A stretch of 64,000 nucleotides of DNA from an uncultured bacterium (GCA_902760645.1 CACWHC010000002.1:62001-126000), one strand, 5' to 3'; counted from the stretch's first letter, positions 34,964-43,581 are shown. Notes: generated by a model not told the origin, from the letters alone. A program made the numbers and translations.

Positions 34964-37639
34964 ATGACAAAGACGGCGATTAATATTAATGATTTACCTA
35001 CGGTTTATGATGCAAAAGGTACGGAAGACGAAATTTATAAATTTTGGGAAAAGGGTGAATACTTTAAGGCTGATGCCAAAAGTGATAAGCCTGCATATTC
35101 CATTGTAATTCCGCCTCCGAATGTTACCGGTGTGCTTCATATGGGTCACGCATTAGATGAAACCCTGCAGGATATTTTGATCCGTTATCACAGAATGTCC
35201 GGTTATGAAACTTTATGGCTGCCGGGTACTGACCACGCAGGTATTGCTACTCAAAATGTCGTAGAAAAGAAACTTCGCGAACAGGGCTTATCAAGATATG
35301 ATTTAGGCAGAGAAAAATTCCTTGAAGAGACCTGGAAGTGGGCAAATGAGCACAAATCCGCTATTTTAGACCAATGTAAAAGACTGGGTGCTTCTTTTGA
35401 CCGTTCAAGAGAAAGATTTACTTTTGACAAAGGCTGTTCTGATGCAGTAAAAGAAGTTTTTGTCAGACTATATGAAAAAGGATTAATTTATAAGGGCAAA
35501 TATATTGTTAACTGGTGCCCTCGTTGTAACAGTGCGATATCAGATGTCGAAACCGAATATGTTACTGAACAGGGACATCTTTGGGAAATTTCTTATCCGT
35601 TAAAAGGTGAACATGGTGCAATCATAGTTGCAACAACAAGACCTGAGACAATTTTTGGTGATGTTGCTATTGCAGTTCATCCTGATGACAGTAAATATTC
35701 CGAATTGGTTGGTAAAACAGTTGTTATTCCCCTTTCAGGGAGGGAAATCCCAATTATTGCAGATGAGTACGTTGACAGAAACTTTGGTACCGGTGCCGTA
35801 AAAATTACACCGGCTCATGACCCTAACGACTTTGAAGTAGGTCAACGTCACGGACTTAAACCTATCTGGATTTTAGATGAAAACGGCAATATGAAGGCAT
35901 GTGGTGAGGTTCCTCAGGCTTTGCACGGATTAGACAGATATGAAGCCCGTAAAAAGATTGTCGGTATGCTTGAATATGAAAAATTCCTGCTTAGAACCCG
36001 TGATCATGAGCATAATGTGGGCAAGTGCCAGCGTTGTGGTACTACTATTGAACCGTTACTTTCTGAACAGTGGTTCGTTAAAATGGCACCTCTTGCGAAA
36101 GAAGCTATTGCTGCCGTAAAAGACGGAAGAATTAAATTTGTTCCTGACAGATGGGAAAAGAATTATTTGGGCTGGATGGAAAATATACGAGATTGGTGTA
36201 TTTCCCGTCAATTATGGTGGGGACATCAGATTCCGGCGTATTATCATAAAAAAACCGGTGAAATGGTCGTAGCAAAAGAAAATCCTGATCCTGAAAATTA
36301 TGTACAGGATAGTGATGTTCTTGACACATGGTTTTCATCAGGTTTATGGCCGTTCTCTACTATGGGTTTCCCTAATACGGAAAGTGATGATTTTAAGAAA
36401 TTCTATCCGACAACTACTCTTGTAACCGGATTTGATATTATTTTCTTCTGGGTTGCAAGGATGATTACCATGGGTCTTGAGTTTACCGGTAAAGCTCCAT
36501 TTTCTACCGTATATATACATGGTCTGATTAGAGATGAAAAAGGACAGAAGATGTCCAAATCTAAAGGTAATACGATAGATCCGGTTAAGATTATTGATAA
36601 GTATGGTTGTGATGCTTTAAGATTTACTATGACTTCGCTTTGTACGTACGGCGGTCAGGATATTAAAATGAGTGAAGAACGTTTTGAATACGGACGTAAC
36701 TTTGCTAATAAAATTTGGAATGCTTCCAGATTTGTATTAATGAATTTGGAAGGTGTTGACAGTAAAGATATTGATTTTGGTAATCTTACTATTGCTGATA
36801 AATGGATTTTAGATAAGTTAAATTCTACAGCAAAAGAAATTAACGAAAATATTAAAGAATACAGAATTGGCGAAACTGCACATACTCTGTATGATTTCTT
36901 CTGGAACAGTTATTGCGACTGGTATGTGGAAATTGCAAAAATTCAGTTGCAGGATGATAGTTTAAAACTTAATACACAAAGAGTTTTAAGGTATGTTCTT
37001 GATATGTCATTGAGAATGCTTCATCCTATTATGCCTCACATAACAGAGCGTGTATGGCAATTAATTCCAAAGGCGGATAAACAGCTTGGTAGTTCTGAAG
37101 TTAAGAGTGCAATAATAATATCAGAATACCCGACTTATCATGAAGAATTGGTGTTTGAAAAAGAAGCTAAAGAAATGGAGCTTGTATTTGAAACAATTAC
37201 TTCACTGAGAAATGTTCGTCAAAGTTTTAATATTTCAACTTCTTTAAAAATTGATATTGAGATAAGAGCGGATAAAGATGAAAAACCGGTATTTGAAGCT
37301 ATTGAGGCATATATCAGAAGATTAGCAAAAGTAGAAAATATTTCTTATGCAAATAAAGAGGCAAAAGCTCCGAAAAAATCTGCGAGTGCTGTGGTTTCAG
37401 CTTCTACTATTATAATTCCGCTGGAAAATCTTATTGATTTTAATGAAGAAATCAAACGTCAAAATAAAAAATTGGATAAATTGACGGCTGAAAAGAAATC
37501 ACTTGAAGGCCGAATTAACAATCCTAAGTTTGTGGCAAATGCACCTCAGGAGTTAATTCAGCAAACAAATGACAGAATAAATGAAATTGAACTTCAGGAA
37601 AATACAATTAAAAAGCTGATAGATTCCTTAGCTGACTAG
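34964..37639 (+). CDS. valS: Valine--tRNA ligase
   Basis: An 891-aa class I synthetase. PPPNVTGVLHMGHALDE carries the HIGH-type motif near residue 48. The editing domain follows with ATTRPETIFGDVA and CP1 segments, then WCISRQLWWGHQIPAYY. The KMSKSKGNTIDP motif follows. The C-terminal anticodon-binding domain ends in a coiled coil (EEIKRQNKKLDKLTAEKKS). The ATG is preceded by AAGAGG. The leader is short and shows no T-box. Confidence 0.98.
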   Translation: MTKTAININDLPTVYDAKGTEDEIYKFWEKGEYFKADAKSDKPAYSIVIPPPNVTGVLHMGHALDETLQDILIRYHRMSGYETLWLPGTDHAGIATQNVVEKKLREQGLSRYDLGREKFLEETWKWANEHKSAILDQCKRLGASFDRSRERFTFDKGCSDAVKEVFVRLYEKGLIYKGKYIVNWCPRCNSAISDVETEYVTEQGHLWEISYPLKGEHGAIIVATTRPETIFGDVAIAVHPDDSKYSELVGKTVVIPLSGREIPIIADEYVDRNFGTGAVKITPAHDPNDFEVGQRHGLKPIWILDENGNMKACGEVPQALHGLDRYEARKKIVGMLEYEKFLLRTRDHEHNVGKCQRCGTTIEPLLSEQWFVKMAPLAKEAIAAVKDGRIKFVPDRWEKNYLGWMENIRDWCISRQLWWGHQIPAYYHKKTGEMVVAKENPDPENYVQDSDVLDTWFSSGLWPFSTMGFPNTESDDFKKFYPTTTLVTGFDIIFFWVARMITMGLEFTGKAPFSTVYIHGLIRDEKGQKMSKSKGNTIDPVKIIDKYGCDALRFTMTSLCTYGGQDIKMSEERFEYGRNFANKIWNASRFVLMNLEGVDSKDIDFGNLTIADKWILDKLNSTAKEINENIKEYRIGETAHTLYDFFWNSYCDWYVEIAKIQLQDDSLKLNTQRVLRYVLDMSLRMLHPIMPHITERVWQLIPKADKQLGSSEVKSAIIISEYPTYHEELVFEKEAKEMELVFETITSLRNVRQSFNISTSLKIDIEIRADKDEKPVFEAIEAYIRRLAKVENISYANKEAKAPKKSASAVVSASTIIIPLENLIDFNEEIKRQNKKLDKLTAEKKSLEGRINNPKFVANAPQELIQQTNDRINEIELQENTIKKLIDSLAD

Positions 37640-37721
37640 AGGCTTATTGTCGTTAAATTCTAAGGATTTATTTATACAATGTGATATTGCTAATATATTG
37701 TATATTTGGTGTTGCATATAG

Positions 37722-37745
37722 TTAACATATGTTAAATAATGTTAA
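37722..37745. promoter_or_regulatory. Palindromic operator-like site upstream of S1 gene
   Basis: TTAACATATGTTAA (37722-37735) is a perfect 14-bp palindrome, followed by a further half-site ATGTTAA (37739-37745). It lies about 80-100 bases before the S1 start, in AT-rich promoter territory. The binding protein is unknown. Confidence 0.4.
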
Positions 37746-37823
37746 AAAATATATACAAATTGACTTTACTCTGATATTATGTCGGTATGTTTATTAGATA
37801 TGAGTCTTAGAATTGGAGTAAAA

Positions 37824-38888
37824 ATGACATCAAAGGAATTAGATTTTGAAGAACTGTTGAAACAGTACGATTATAAATTTCAGAAAGGTGATTTAGTAAA
37901 GGGTATTGTTTGCGGTTTTGACGGTCAGGGTGTAATGGTCGATATTGGTGCAAAAACAATTGCTATCGTTCCGACCAGAGAAGCTGTTGATAAAGATGAA
38001 AAATTAGAGGATAAGTTTGAAAAGGGTACCGAATACGAATTTCTTATTATAAGAGAAGAAGATGAAGACGGTAAATTCCTTTTATCTCGTAAAAAGGTTG
38101 ATTTCGCTTATGCTTGGAAAGAACTTGAAAAAATTAAAGAAGCTGACGAAACAATTCTTGCAACTGTTGCAGGTGTTGTTAAGGGCGGTATTCTTGTTGA
38201 AGTTTCAGGAGTCAGAGGATTTGTACCTTCTTCTCAGTTAAGAAGTAAAGAATCTGATTTGGAAGTAGGTTCAAAAATCGAATTGAAAATATTAACTCTT
38301 GACAGCCAGCAGAATAATTTTATTCTTTCTAATAAGAAAGTTTATGATGACAGTGCTGTTGAAGCAAGAAAAACAGTATTCTCACAGATTGAAGCAGGTC
38401 AGGTTGTAAAAGGTGATGTTGTCAGAATTACCGATTTCGGTGCATTTGTTGACCTTGGCGGTATTGATGGCTTGTTACCGTTATCACAGCTTTCATGGAG
38501 ATGGATTGACCATCCGACAGATGTCTTGAATGTTGGGGATAAAATTGATGTTGAAGTTATTGCTGTGGACCATGAAAAACAGCGTGTGTCTTTAAGTTTG
38601 AAAAATTTAGAGCCTGATCCATGGGTTGAAGCTGAAAAGAATATCAAAGAGGGCGATAAAGTTGAAGGTACAATTACCAGAATTAAACACTTCGGTGCTT
38701 TCGTAGAAGTATTCCCCGGTGTAGAAGCTCTTCTTCCTCATAACGAAGTTGTTGAACTTCAAAATCGTGACGGCAATATTCTGCAGGTAGGCGACAAAAT
38801 AATGACTTATATTTTGAAATTTAATCCTACGGATAAACGTATTGCTCTTACCGTTAATGAAAATGGGGAAGCAGAATCCGCTGAGTAA
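37824..38888 (+). CDS. rpsA: 30S ribosomal protein S1 (four S1 domains)
   Basis: The protein is 354 aa from ATG 37824, where GGAG lies 5 bases upstream; the frame extends 15 codons further without a ribosome site. It has four S1/OB repeats: KGDLVKGIVCGFDGQGVMVD (about 21-85), ILATVAGVVKGGILVEVSGV (about 105-170), AGQVVKGDVVRITDFGAFVD (about 190-260) and EGDKVEGTITRIKHFGAFVE (about 276-345). The third and fourth have the best RNA-binding consensus. S1 binds mRNA leaders on the small subunit. Cyanobacterial-type S1 is short (about 330-350 aa), compared with six domains in E. coli, so the length fits the proposed lineage. Confidence 0.92.
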   Translation: MTSKELDFEELLKQYDYKFQKGDLVKGIVCGFDGQGVMVDIGAKTIAIVPTREAVDKDEKLEDKFEKGTEYEFLIIREEDEDGKFLLSRKKVDFAYAWKELEKIKEADETILATVAGVVKGGILVEVSGVRGFVPSSQLRSKESDLEVGSKIELKILTLDSQQNNFILSNKKVYDDSAVEARKTVFSQIEAGQVVKGDVVRITDFGAFVDLGGIDGLLPLSQLSWRWIDHPTDVLNVGDKIDVEVIAVDHEKQRVSLSLKNLEPDPWVEAEKNIKEGDKVEGTITRIKHFGAFVEVFPGVEALLPHNEVVELQNRDGNILQVGDKIMTYILKFNPTDKRIALTVNENGEAESAE

Positions 38889-38905
38889 AAATAAATTTAA
38901 AATGC

Positions 38906-38939
38906 AAAAACACCGGTCTGATTTCAGACCGGTGTTTTT
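38906..38939 (+). terminator. Strong terminator of the S1 gene
   Basis: AAAAACACCGGTCTG (38906-38920) and CAGACCGGTGTTTTT (38925-38939) form a perfect 15-bp stem with a 4-base loop and a T tail, 17 bases after the S1 stop. Confidence 0.95.
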
Positions 38940-39059
38940 ATGTAAAGAATTATAAAAGTCATTCTGCTGTGTGTCAATTATTACACAATTAATTTTTTTA
39001 TATTATTACAGGGAAAGAAAAATTTAAGTTATAAATTTTTGGGGATTATACAGATAAAT

Positions 39060-39860
39060 ATGGTTGCTGCGATTGGCTTATATCTTAATACAGTAAACAA
39101 TTACAAAATGTTTGGGCAGGATTCTTGTGAGTCTTCTGCTTCTTCTGTGTTTTCAAAGTCAGTTTCCAGACAATCGGTTCAACAGGATACCAAAACAAGC
39201 AGATTTGATTTGAATGGTAAAATTGATACAAATTTTGGTCAAAGTACAAAATTGAATGATTGTTGGCTGTTGGCGGCAATATACTCGATTGCGAATACTC
39301 CAAAAGGTAAAAAGCTTATTGAAGATTCAATAACTTTGCTTCACGATAATAAAGTAAAAGTTACTTTAAAAGGGGTAAACATTAGTTATATTTATGACAA
39401 AGATTATGTAAAATCACGAACGGATTTGGCCGGAGGAGATTTGGATGTTAGATTATTTGAAATTGCTGCAGAAGATTATGTAAGAAAAAATCCGCAGCGT
39501 AATAAAAATCATCTGGATGGTAACAGACCTTGGGTAGCTTTCAGGCTTTTAACAGGCAAGGGTACAAGAAACTATGATTCAGAATCAAATATAAGGGGTA
39601 CTTTGTCTGATTATAAAATAGATAGTTTTAATGACGAAAATTACATTGCTGTAGTCTGGAAAAGCACCGATGTACCAAAAACATTTAAAACTGCAGATGG
39701 TAAATCCGTAACGTTGGAGGGTAGTCATACTTATTCGGTTATTGGTTCTGATTCAAATAATGTCTATATTGTAAATCCTCATGATTCTTCCGAAAAAATT
39801 GCGGTTCCAAGAAATATATTTAAAAATTTCTTTAACAGAATTGATGAGTTTTATTTGTAA
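39060..39860 (+). CDS. Calpain-like (C2 family) cysteine protease
   Basis: About 266 aa. NFGQSTKLNDCWLLAAIYSI gives the oxyanion-hole Gln61 and nucleophile Cys68 in the 'Q-x(4-6)-DCW-hh-A' context of calpains. VTLEGSHTYSVIGSD gives His223, and VYIVNPHDS gives Asn239, completing Cys-His-Asn. The segment LFEIAAEDYVRKNP before them resembles the calpain PC2 helix. The N-terminal 50 residues are Ser-rich and unstructured, without a classic signal peptide. The start is uncertain. ATG 39060 has no strong ribosome site, and a TTG at 39039 is possible. Calpain-like proteases are sporadic in bacteria and often secreted. It lies 200 bases upstream of the five-gene cassette. Confidence 0.82.
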   Translation: MVAAIGLYLNTVNNYKMFGQDSCESSASSVFSKSVSRQSVQQDTKTSRFDLNGKIDTNFGQSTKLNDCWLLAAIYSIANTPKGKKLIEDSITLLHDNKVKVTLKGVNISYIYDKDYVKSRTDLAGGDLDVRLFEIAAEDYVRKNPQRNKNHLDGNRPWVAFRLLTGKGTRNYDSESNIRGTLSDYKIDSFNDENYIAVVWKSTDVPKTFKTADGKSVTLEGSHTYSVIGSDSNNVYIVNPHDSSEKIAVPRNIFKNFFNRIDEFYL

Positions 39861-39994
39861 TGTTATGTATTTTTATATTTTTATCCTAATTCTTTTGTAT
39901 GATTTTGCATGTAATAGCTGGGTTATATGCAGTAGATTTGCCGATAACTGCTAAAAAAACGTAAATACCTACTGTATAATAAATACAGATAACA

Positions 39995-40024
39995 TTGACT
40001 TTTATAAAATCATAATTATATAAG
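39995..40024 (+). promoter_or_regulatory. Probable promoter of the 40070-43177 cassette
   Basis: TTGACT (39995-40000), an 18-base spacer and TATAAG (40019-40024) are close to sigma70 consensus, about 46 bases before the first ATG. CTGTAT/ATACAG (39972-39977, 39983-39988) forms an inverted repeat just upstream, a possible regulator site. Confidence 0.5.
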
Positions 40025-40069
40025 TTAGTGTAGTAGTTTAATATAAGAAATACATGAGGAGAGCAGCTT

Positions 40070-41323
40070 ATGGGTATGGCGGCATCACAGGCCAGATGGC
40101 TCGCATTAACAGCAAGAAAAACTAACGTAGAATATGAAGGACAGCAAGTAAATCAGGCTCGTACGGCTTTGGCGATGAAGAGTGCTAATACCTTTAACGA
40201 ACTATTGGCATTGAAAGTTCCGACTGCTCCAAGCTCTCAGGATTTTACAAAGTTAGAGTACACATATCAGGATGGTAATATTACCGAAACAATCGAGGAT
40301 ATGACAGCATTAGTTAATGATCCTGACGGATACAATTATTTGGTAACACATTGTCACTATTCTGACATATATACAGGTATTCAGAATATGCTTGTAAATC
40401 CGCAGGTTGCAATGGGTGATAACGGTGTAAAATCATATATTGATGCAAACCTTGTAACTAAAACAGATGATTCATATACTGTTAACGGGGTACCGGTAAC
40501 ACCTTATGATTCAACAAATCCGGAGCAGGCTGCAGCTTATGATATTGTAGTTGCAAACTATCCGATTATAGGCAGAAACAAAGGCAGTCTTATGGCTTTC
40601 AATGGTACAAACGGTGTTACGTTTGCTCTGAGAGAGGACCTTGATGATGCTGCAGGAGAATTAAAAATCGACTTGCCTACATATTATCCTCAATCTAATG
40701 TTCCTAAATATGTAGGTAATTCAAATATAACAAGTTTGGATGTGAAAGATACAACCGACAAGGCTGCATATGATCAGATTTGCAGAGATTGGCCAAATAC
40801 TGATTTTGCAAAATCAAATCCGGCAGAAATTTATAAATGGACGTTTCAGGGTGAAGTAAGATATGCCTGCCTGTCCGATTTGAAAAAAACATATGATAGT
40901 GCTCCGGACAAGACAAAACCTACGGAAAATCAATCAAACTTAATGTATTATGTTGCACAGGATCTTAGTACAAAAATTGAAAATAAAGAACGTGCAATCG
41001 TGGATATTAATGCGGAAGGCAGAATACAGTCAATCAAATTTGAAAATTCATCTGCAACATATCCGGTTAACACTAACACAAAAACTGATACTCAGGCATA
41101 CGAAGATGCTATGAATCAATATCACTATGATATGGAAGTATATGAAAAACGTATTGCAGATATCAATGCCAAAACGGAAAAAATTCAGGAGGAAGACAGA
41201 ACGCTAGAATTGAGATTACGTCAGTTAGATACTGAACAAGAAGCTCTTCAGACTGAAATGGAAGCAGTACAAAAAGTAATTCAGAAGAATATTGAATCTA
41301 CATTCAAAACTTTTGAATCTTAG
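40070..41323 (+). CDS. Unrecognised protein with AASQAR N-terminal helix and C-terminal coiled coil; export-substrate-like
   Basis: A 417-aa protein. Residues 2-45 (MGMAASQARWLALTARKTNV and on to AMKSAN) form an amphipathic helix rich in small residues, like N-termini of flagellar axial proteins. The middle (about 55-320) is a large polar, Asn/Asp/Tyr-rich domain with few charges clustered. Residues about 340-417 are a long coiled coil ending TEMEAVQKVIQKNIESTFKT. There is no signal peptide. GAGGAGA lies before the ATG. It heads a run of five same-strand genes with gaps of 34, 24, 98 and 12 bases, ended by a terminator. The helix-domain-helix layout suggests a type III-exported structural or effector protein; that is inference. 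Confidence 0.75.
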   Translation: MGMAASQARWLALTARKTNVEYEGQQVNQARTALAMKSANTFNELLALKVPTAPSSQDFTKLEYTYQDGNITETIEDMTALVNDPDGYNYLVTHCHYSDIYTGIQNMLVNPQVAMGDNGVKSYIDANLVTKTDDSYTVNGVPVTPYDSTNPEQAAAYDIVVANYPIIGRNKGSLMAFNGTNGVTFALREDLDDAAGELKIDLPTYYPQSNVPKYVGNSNITSLDVKDTTDKAAYDQICRDWPNTDFAKSNPAEIYKWTFQGEVRYACLSDLKKTYDSAPDKTKPTENQSNLMYYVAQDLSTKIENKERAIVDINAEGRIQSIKFENSSATYPVNTNTKTDTQAYEDAMNQYHYDMEVYEKRIADINAKTEKIQEEDRTLELRLRQLDTEQEALQTEMEAVQKVIQKNIESTFKTFES

Positions 41324-41357
41324 TAAGATATTACTTAAATTATAAAGAGAGGCAGTT

Positions 41358-42209
41358 ATGTCATACAAAAACGATAGTTACCTTGTAATAGCAAATAAGT
41401 TTGGTACAGCCGGTTCTGAGGCAAAAGCTCAGTTGTGGGAAACTTATGATAAATTAAGAGATTTAACGGTTTCCGGTACCGGTCAGGGTACAGGTTGGGG
41501 TATGTCAGGCAGCTTTTTATACAGATTAGCAAGTTTGATGGCTCCGTCATCTTATGCAAATTTATTCGGTAGTTCTGAATCAATTAGCGTTCCGGGGACA
41601 TCGTATTATTCGTCTATGAATGGTGGTTCTTCATTCGGCTTAAATTCATTATATAATTATTCCGGTTTCCCGGGGGGTGCTGCACCTATATCCTGGGCAG
41701 AAGGATTCGCAACAGGCGGGGCTTCCGCAATTGGAGGCTGGGGGTCTGATATTTCTTCAGCGTTAAACGGATTAGGTTCGGCTTCTGTATCCGGTACTCC
41801 TACCGGTTTCGCATCAGGGGTTGCCGGTTTGGCTGATATTGCAAGTGCTGCGGCATACGGTGTTGGTGCTGCAAACGGTTACGGTTATGCAGGCAGAAAT
41901 ATTGTACTCCCTATTGCAAGTATGATTTCCGGTTGGGGTGGTATAATGCAGTCTGCTGCACCATACTTGGGTGAATACGGCTTGCCTGCTCTTGTAATGG
42001 GTAATTTGATGCAGGGTATTACAACGCCTGCTCTTGCGGCGTATCAGCGTATTACCGGTAATATTACGGCAAATGCTGATGCGATATTGTCAAGCAAGGT
42101 TCGTAATATAGAAACTGTATGTAAAATGCTTGATACGCAAGGCGATGTATGCAAGAAGATGCTGAAAGAATCTATCGATAGTGATAGCAAAGCTATCCAA
42201 AACTTGTAA
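41358..42209 (+). CDS. Gly/Ser/Ala-rich unrecognised protein
   Basis: A 283-aa protein. Residues 1-38 are helical (MSYKNDSYLVIANKFGTAGS, then EAKAQLWETYDKLRD). Residues 40-220 are extremely rich in Gly, Ser, Ala and Tyr (SGTGQGTGWGMSG, GFPGGAAPISWAEGFATGG), with hydrophobic patches. Residues about 225-283 form a helical tail (NITANADAILSSKVRNIETV) with two cysteines. There is no signal peptide. GAGAGG lies before the ATG. It is the second gene of the cassette. The composition recalls surface-assembled or membrane-inserting translocator proteins, without any recognisable homology. Confidence 0.72.
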   Translation: MSYKNDSYLVIANKFGTAGSEAKAQLWETYDKLRDLTVSGTGQGTGWGMSGSFLYRLASLMAPSSYANLFGSSESISVPGTSYYSSMNGGSSFGLNSLYNYSGFPGGAAPISWAEGFATGGASAIGGWGSDISSALNGLGSASVSGTPTGFASGVAGLADIASAAAYGVGAANGYGYAGRNIVLPIASMISGWGGIMQSAAPYLGEYGLPALVMGNLMQGITTPALAAYQRITGNITANADAILSSKVRNIETVCKMLDTQGDVCKKMLKESIDSDSKAIQNL

Positions 42210-42233
42210 TAATTTAATGTACGGGTAGAGAAA

Positions 42234-42458
42234 ATGGATGATAACAGAACATATACAAGATTGGTTTGTGACAAACTTTTTAAAGATAACATAGTATGTT
42301 TGCTGTTAGATAAATTTGTAAAATTTTATTACACTTTGTTTTCTCATTTTACTAAATCGTTAAAGTTTGAAAAGGTTATGCCGATAAATAACTGTGTGAA
42401 GGGTGAGCCATACAATCCTTTCAAAAATGTAGAAAAAAAGACAGGCATTTTAGGTTAA
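42234..42458 (+). CDS. Small unrecognised protein in the cassette
   Basis: A 74-aa protein, helical at the N-terminus with two cysteines (Cys12, Cys22) and aromatic-rich (FVKFYYTLFSHFTKSLKFEK). The C-terminal third is Pro/Asn-rich (CVKGEPYNPFKNVEKKTGIL). It starts 24 bases after the previous stop. AGAGAAA stands near the ATG. It could be a chaperone-sized partner for a neighbour; nothing more can be said. Confidence 0.55.
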   Translation: MDDNRTYTRLVCDKLFKDNIVCLLLDKFVKFYYTLFSHFTKSLKFEKVMPINNCVKGEPYNPFKNVEKKTGILG

Positions 42459-42556
42459 GACATGTTAAGATAATTTGTAAAAACAAGCAATATTCTGATA
42501 AAGATTGTTTTTATATACATGTAGAAATCTAAAGTGTTGATAGGAGTAGAATAATC

Positions 42557-42832
42557 ATGTCACTTCAAGATACTTTAGAGATGAATATAAAGAGAATAGT
42601 AGATTTCTTGATATATTCAAAGAATTTTATCATCAGAAAAAGCCCTCTAAAAGCCTTGGTGAACTACTTGGTAGAAAGTTTAAAAGAATTTCTGACAATG
42701 AAAAAGAAATTAAAAATGGCTCAGTACCGATTAAACTATCACCAACATCAATTCCACAAAATGGAACAATTAATAGCAGAAAACAATCAACATAGCTTCT
42801 TGAGGGGAAATAATCTGAACGAAACCAGGTAA
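42557..42832 (+). CDS. Small basic helical protein in the cassette
   Basis: A 91-aa protein with strong AGGAG before the ATG. It is predicted nearly all helical: an amphipathic first half (IKRIVDFLIYSKNFIIRKSP), then a coiled-coil-like second half with many His/Gln (YHQHQFHKMEQLIAENNQH). It is basic overall. The next gene starts 12 bases later. The function is unknown. Confidence 0.6.
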   Translation: MSLQDTLEMNIKRIVDFLIYSKNFIIRKSPLKALVNYLVESLKEFLTMKKKLKMAQYRLNYHQHQFHKMEQLIAENNQHSFLRGNNLNETR

Positions 42833-42844
42833 AGGAAGCGAAAT

Positions 42845-43177
42845 ATGGGTCTTATTACAGATACAATGAGATTAAGACAGTTGCAAGGTCAAAGGTCTGA
42901 CCTCAAATTTAAGATTCAGGAAATTATTGCGACAAAAACAAGTTTAATTAATGCGGGAAATGACTTGATGAAGGTTGGTACGGATTATGATCCTGACTCT
43001 CCCGTTATGAAAACTTTACAGCAGCGTCAGGCAAAAGTTCAATTAATGGAACAGAAGCTTGAACAGCAAATACAGGAATATCAAATTCAGCTGCAAATGG
43101 TTGAAGCGGAGTACAATCAGTGTAAAGGACGTCTACAGCAAGAAATTCAGGAAGAAATGAGTTATACTCTTACATAG
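42845..43177 (+). CDS. Short two-helix protein sharing both ends with the 417-aa cassette protein
   Basis: A 110-aa, all-helical protein with AAGGA before the ATG. N-terminal RLRQLQGQRSDLKFKIQEI follows the same pattern as the start of the 40070 protein (R-x-[DN]-[LV]-[KE]-[FY]-[KE]-x-Q). Its last 38 residues (from LEQQIQEYQIQLQMVEAEYN) align without a gap with the last 38 of that protein (from LELRLRQLDTEQEALQTEME), keeping the heptad pattern. It is thus the 417-aa protein minus its middle domain. Such a pair recalls rod or needle proteins against filament or cap proteins in type III export machines. No cysteine-linked or catalytic motif is seen beyond Cys97-region CKG. Confidence 0.7.
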   Translation: MGLITDTMRLRQLQGQRSDLKFKIQEIIATKTSLINAGNDLMKVGTDYDPDSPVMKTLQQRQAKVQLMEQKLEQQIQEYQIQLQMVEAEYNQCKGRLQQEIQEEMSYTLT

Positions 43178-43195
43178 AAAGTTTATTAATAAAAA

Positions 43196-43231
43196 AATAG
43201 GGTTGTAAAGTTTTACAACTCTATTTTTTTT
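43196..43231 (+). terminator. Terminator closing the five-gene cassette
   Basis: A 13-bp stem pairs AATAGGGTTGTAA (43196-43208) with TTACAACTCTATT (43213-43225; one G-T pair), followed by a run of T to 43231. It starts 18 bases after the cassette's last stop. Confidence 0.9.
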
Positions 43232-43558
43232 GATTGGCATAATATAAATTTCTGTCATAATTATTGCACAGGTAAATCGAAATTCAAATCTTTTGGCCCA
43301 AGTTTGTATTATAAGTGCGGTACTTATAATACTGCCGGTATGCCTTCGCTTATGAAATTGAGCGGGAACTATTGGTCAAGAGTTTCTACTACGGCATATG
43401 GTTCGGACGCAGGTATTATAAGAAACTTCTCTGCCGACCATTCTGATACTACTGCAAAAAACATAAATAACAGTTACAATACTATTTGTGTAGCTGACCA
43501 GATTAATTTTATATTTAAAGCAAAAAATAACACCCTTTTGGGTGTTGTTTTCTTTTGA
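43232..43558 (+). pseudogene. 3' remnant of a secreted or pilin-like protein gene
   Basis: Between two terminators, an open frame without start or ribosome site reads ...SFGPSLYYKCGTYNTAGMPS, then a stretch with GNYWSRVSTTAYGSDAG and SYNTICVAD. The YWS...TAYGSDAG...ICV pattern is that of the C-terminal disulfide-bearing domain of secreted/pilin-like proteins (Fib_succ_major/DUF1566 style). The 5' part is missing, and the frame runs through its own terminator. I read it as the surviving tail of a lost gene. Confidence 0.5.
43529..43556 (+). terminator. Terminator of the gene remnant
   Basis: AACACCC (43529-43535), TTTT loop, GGGTGTT (43540-43546), then a T-rich tail (GTTTTCTTTT). Confidence 0.8.
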
Positions 43559-43581
43559 TAATCGTTATAAATGATATTGGT

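Noticed and set aside
39972-39988. LexA-like box CTGT...ACAG upstream of the cassette
   Set aside because: The spacing is CTGT-N9-ACAG, whereas the enterobacterial LexA box has N8, and cyanobacterial or Gram-positive boxes differ. Kept only as an inverted repeat near a promoter.
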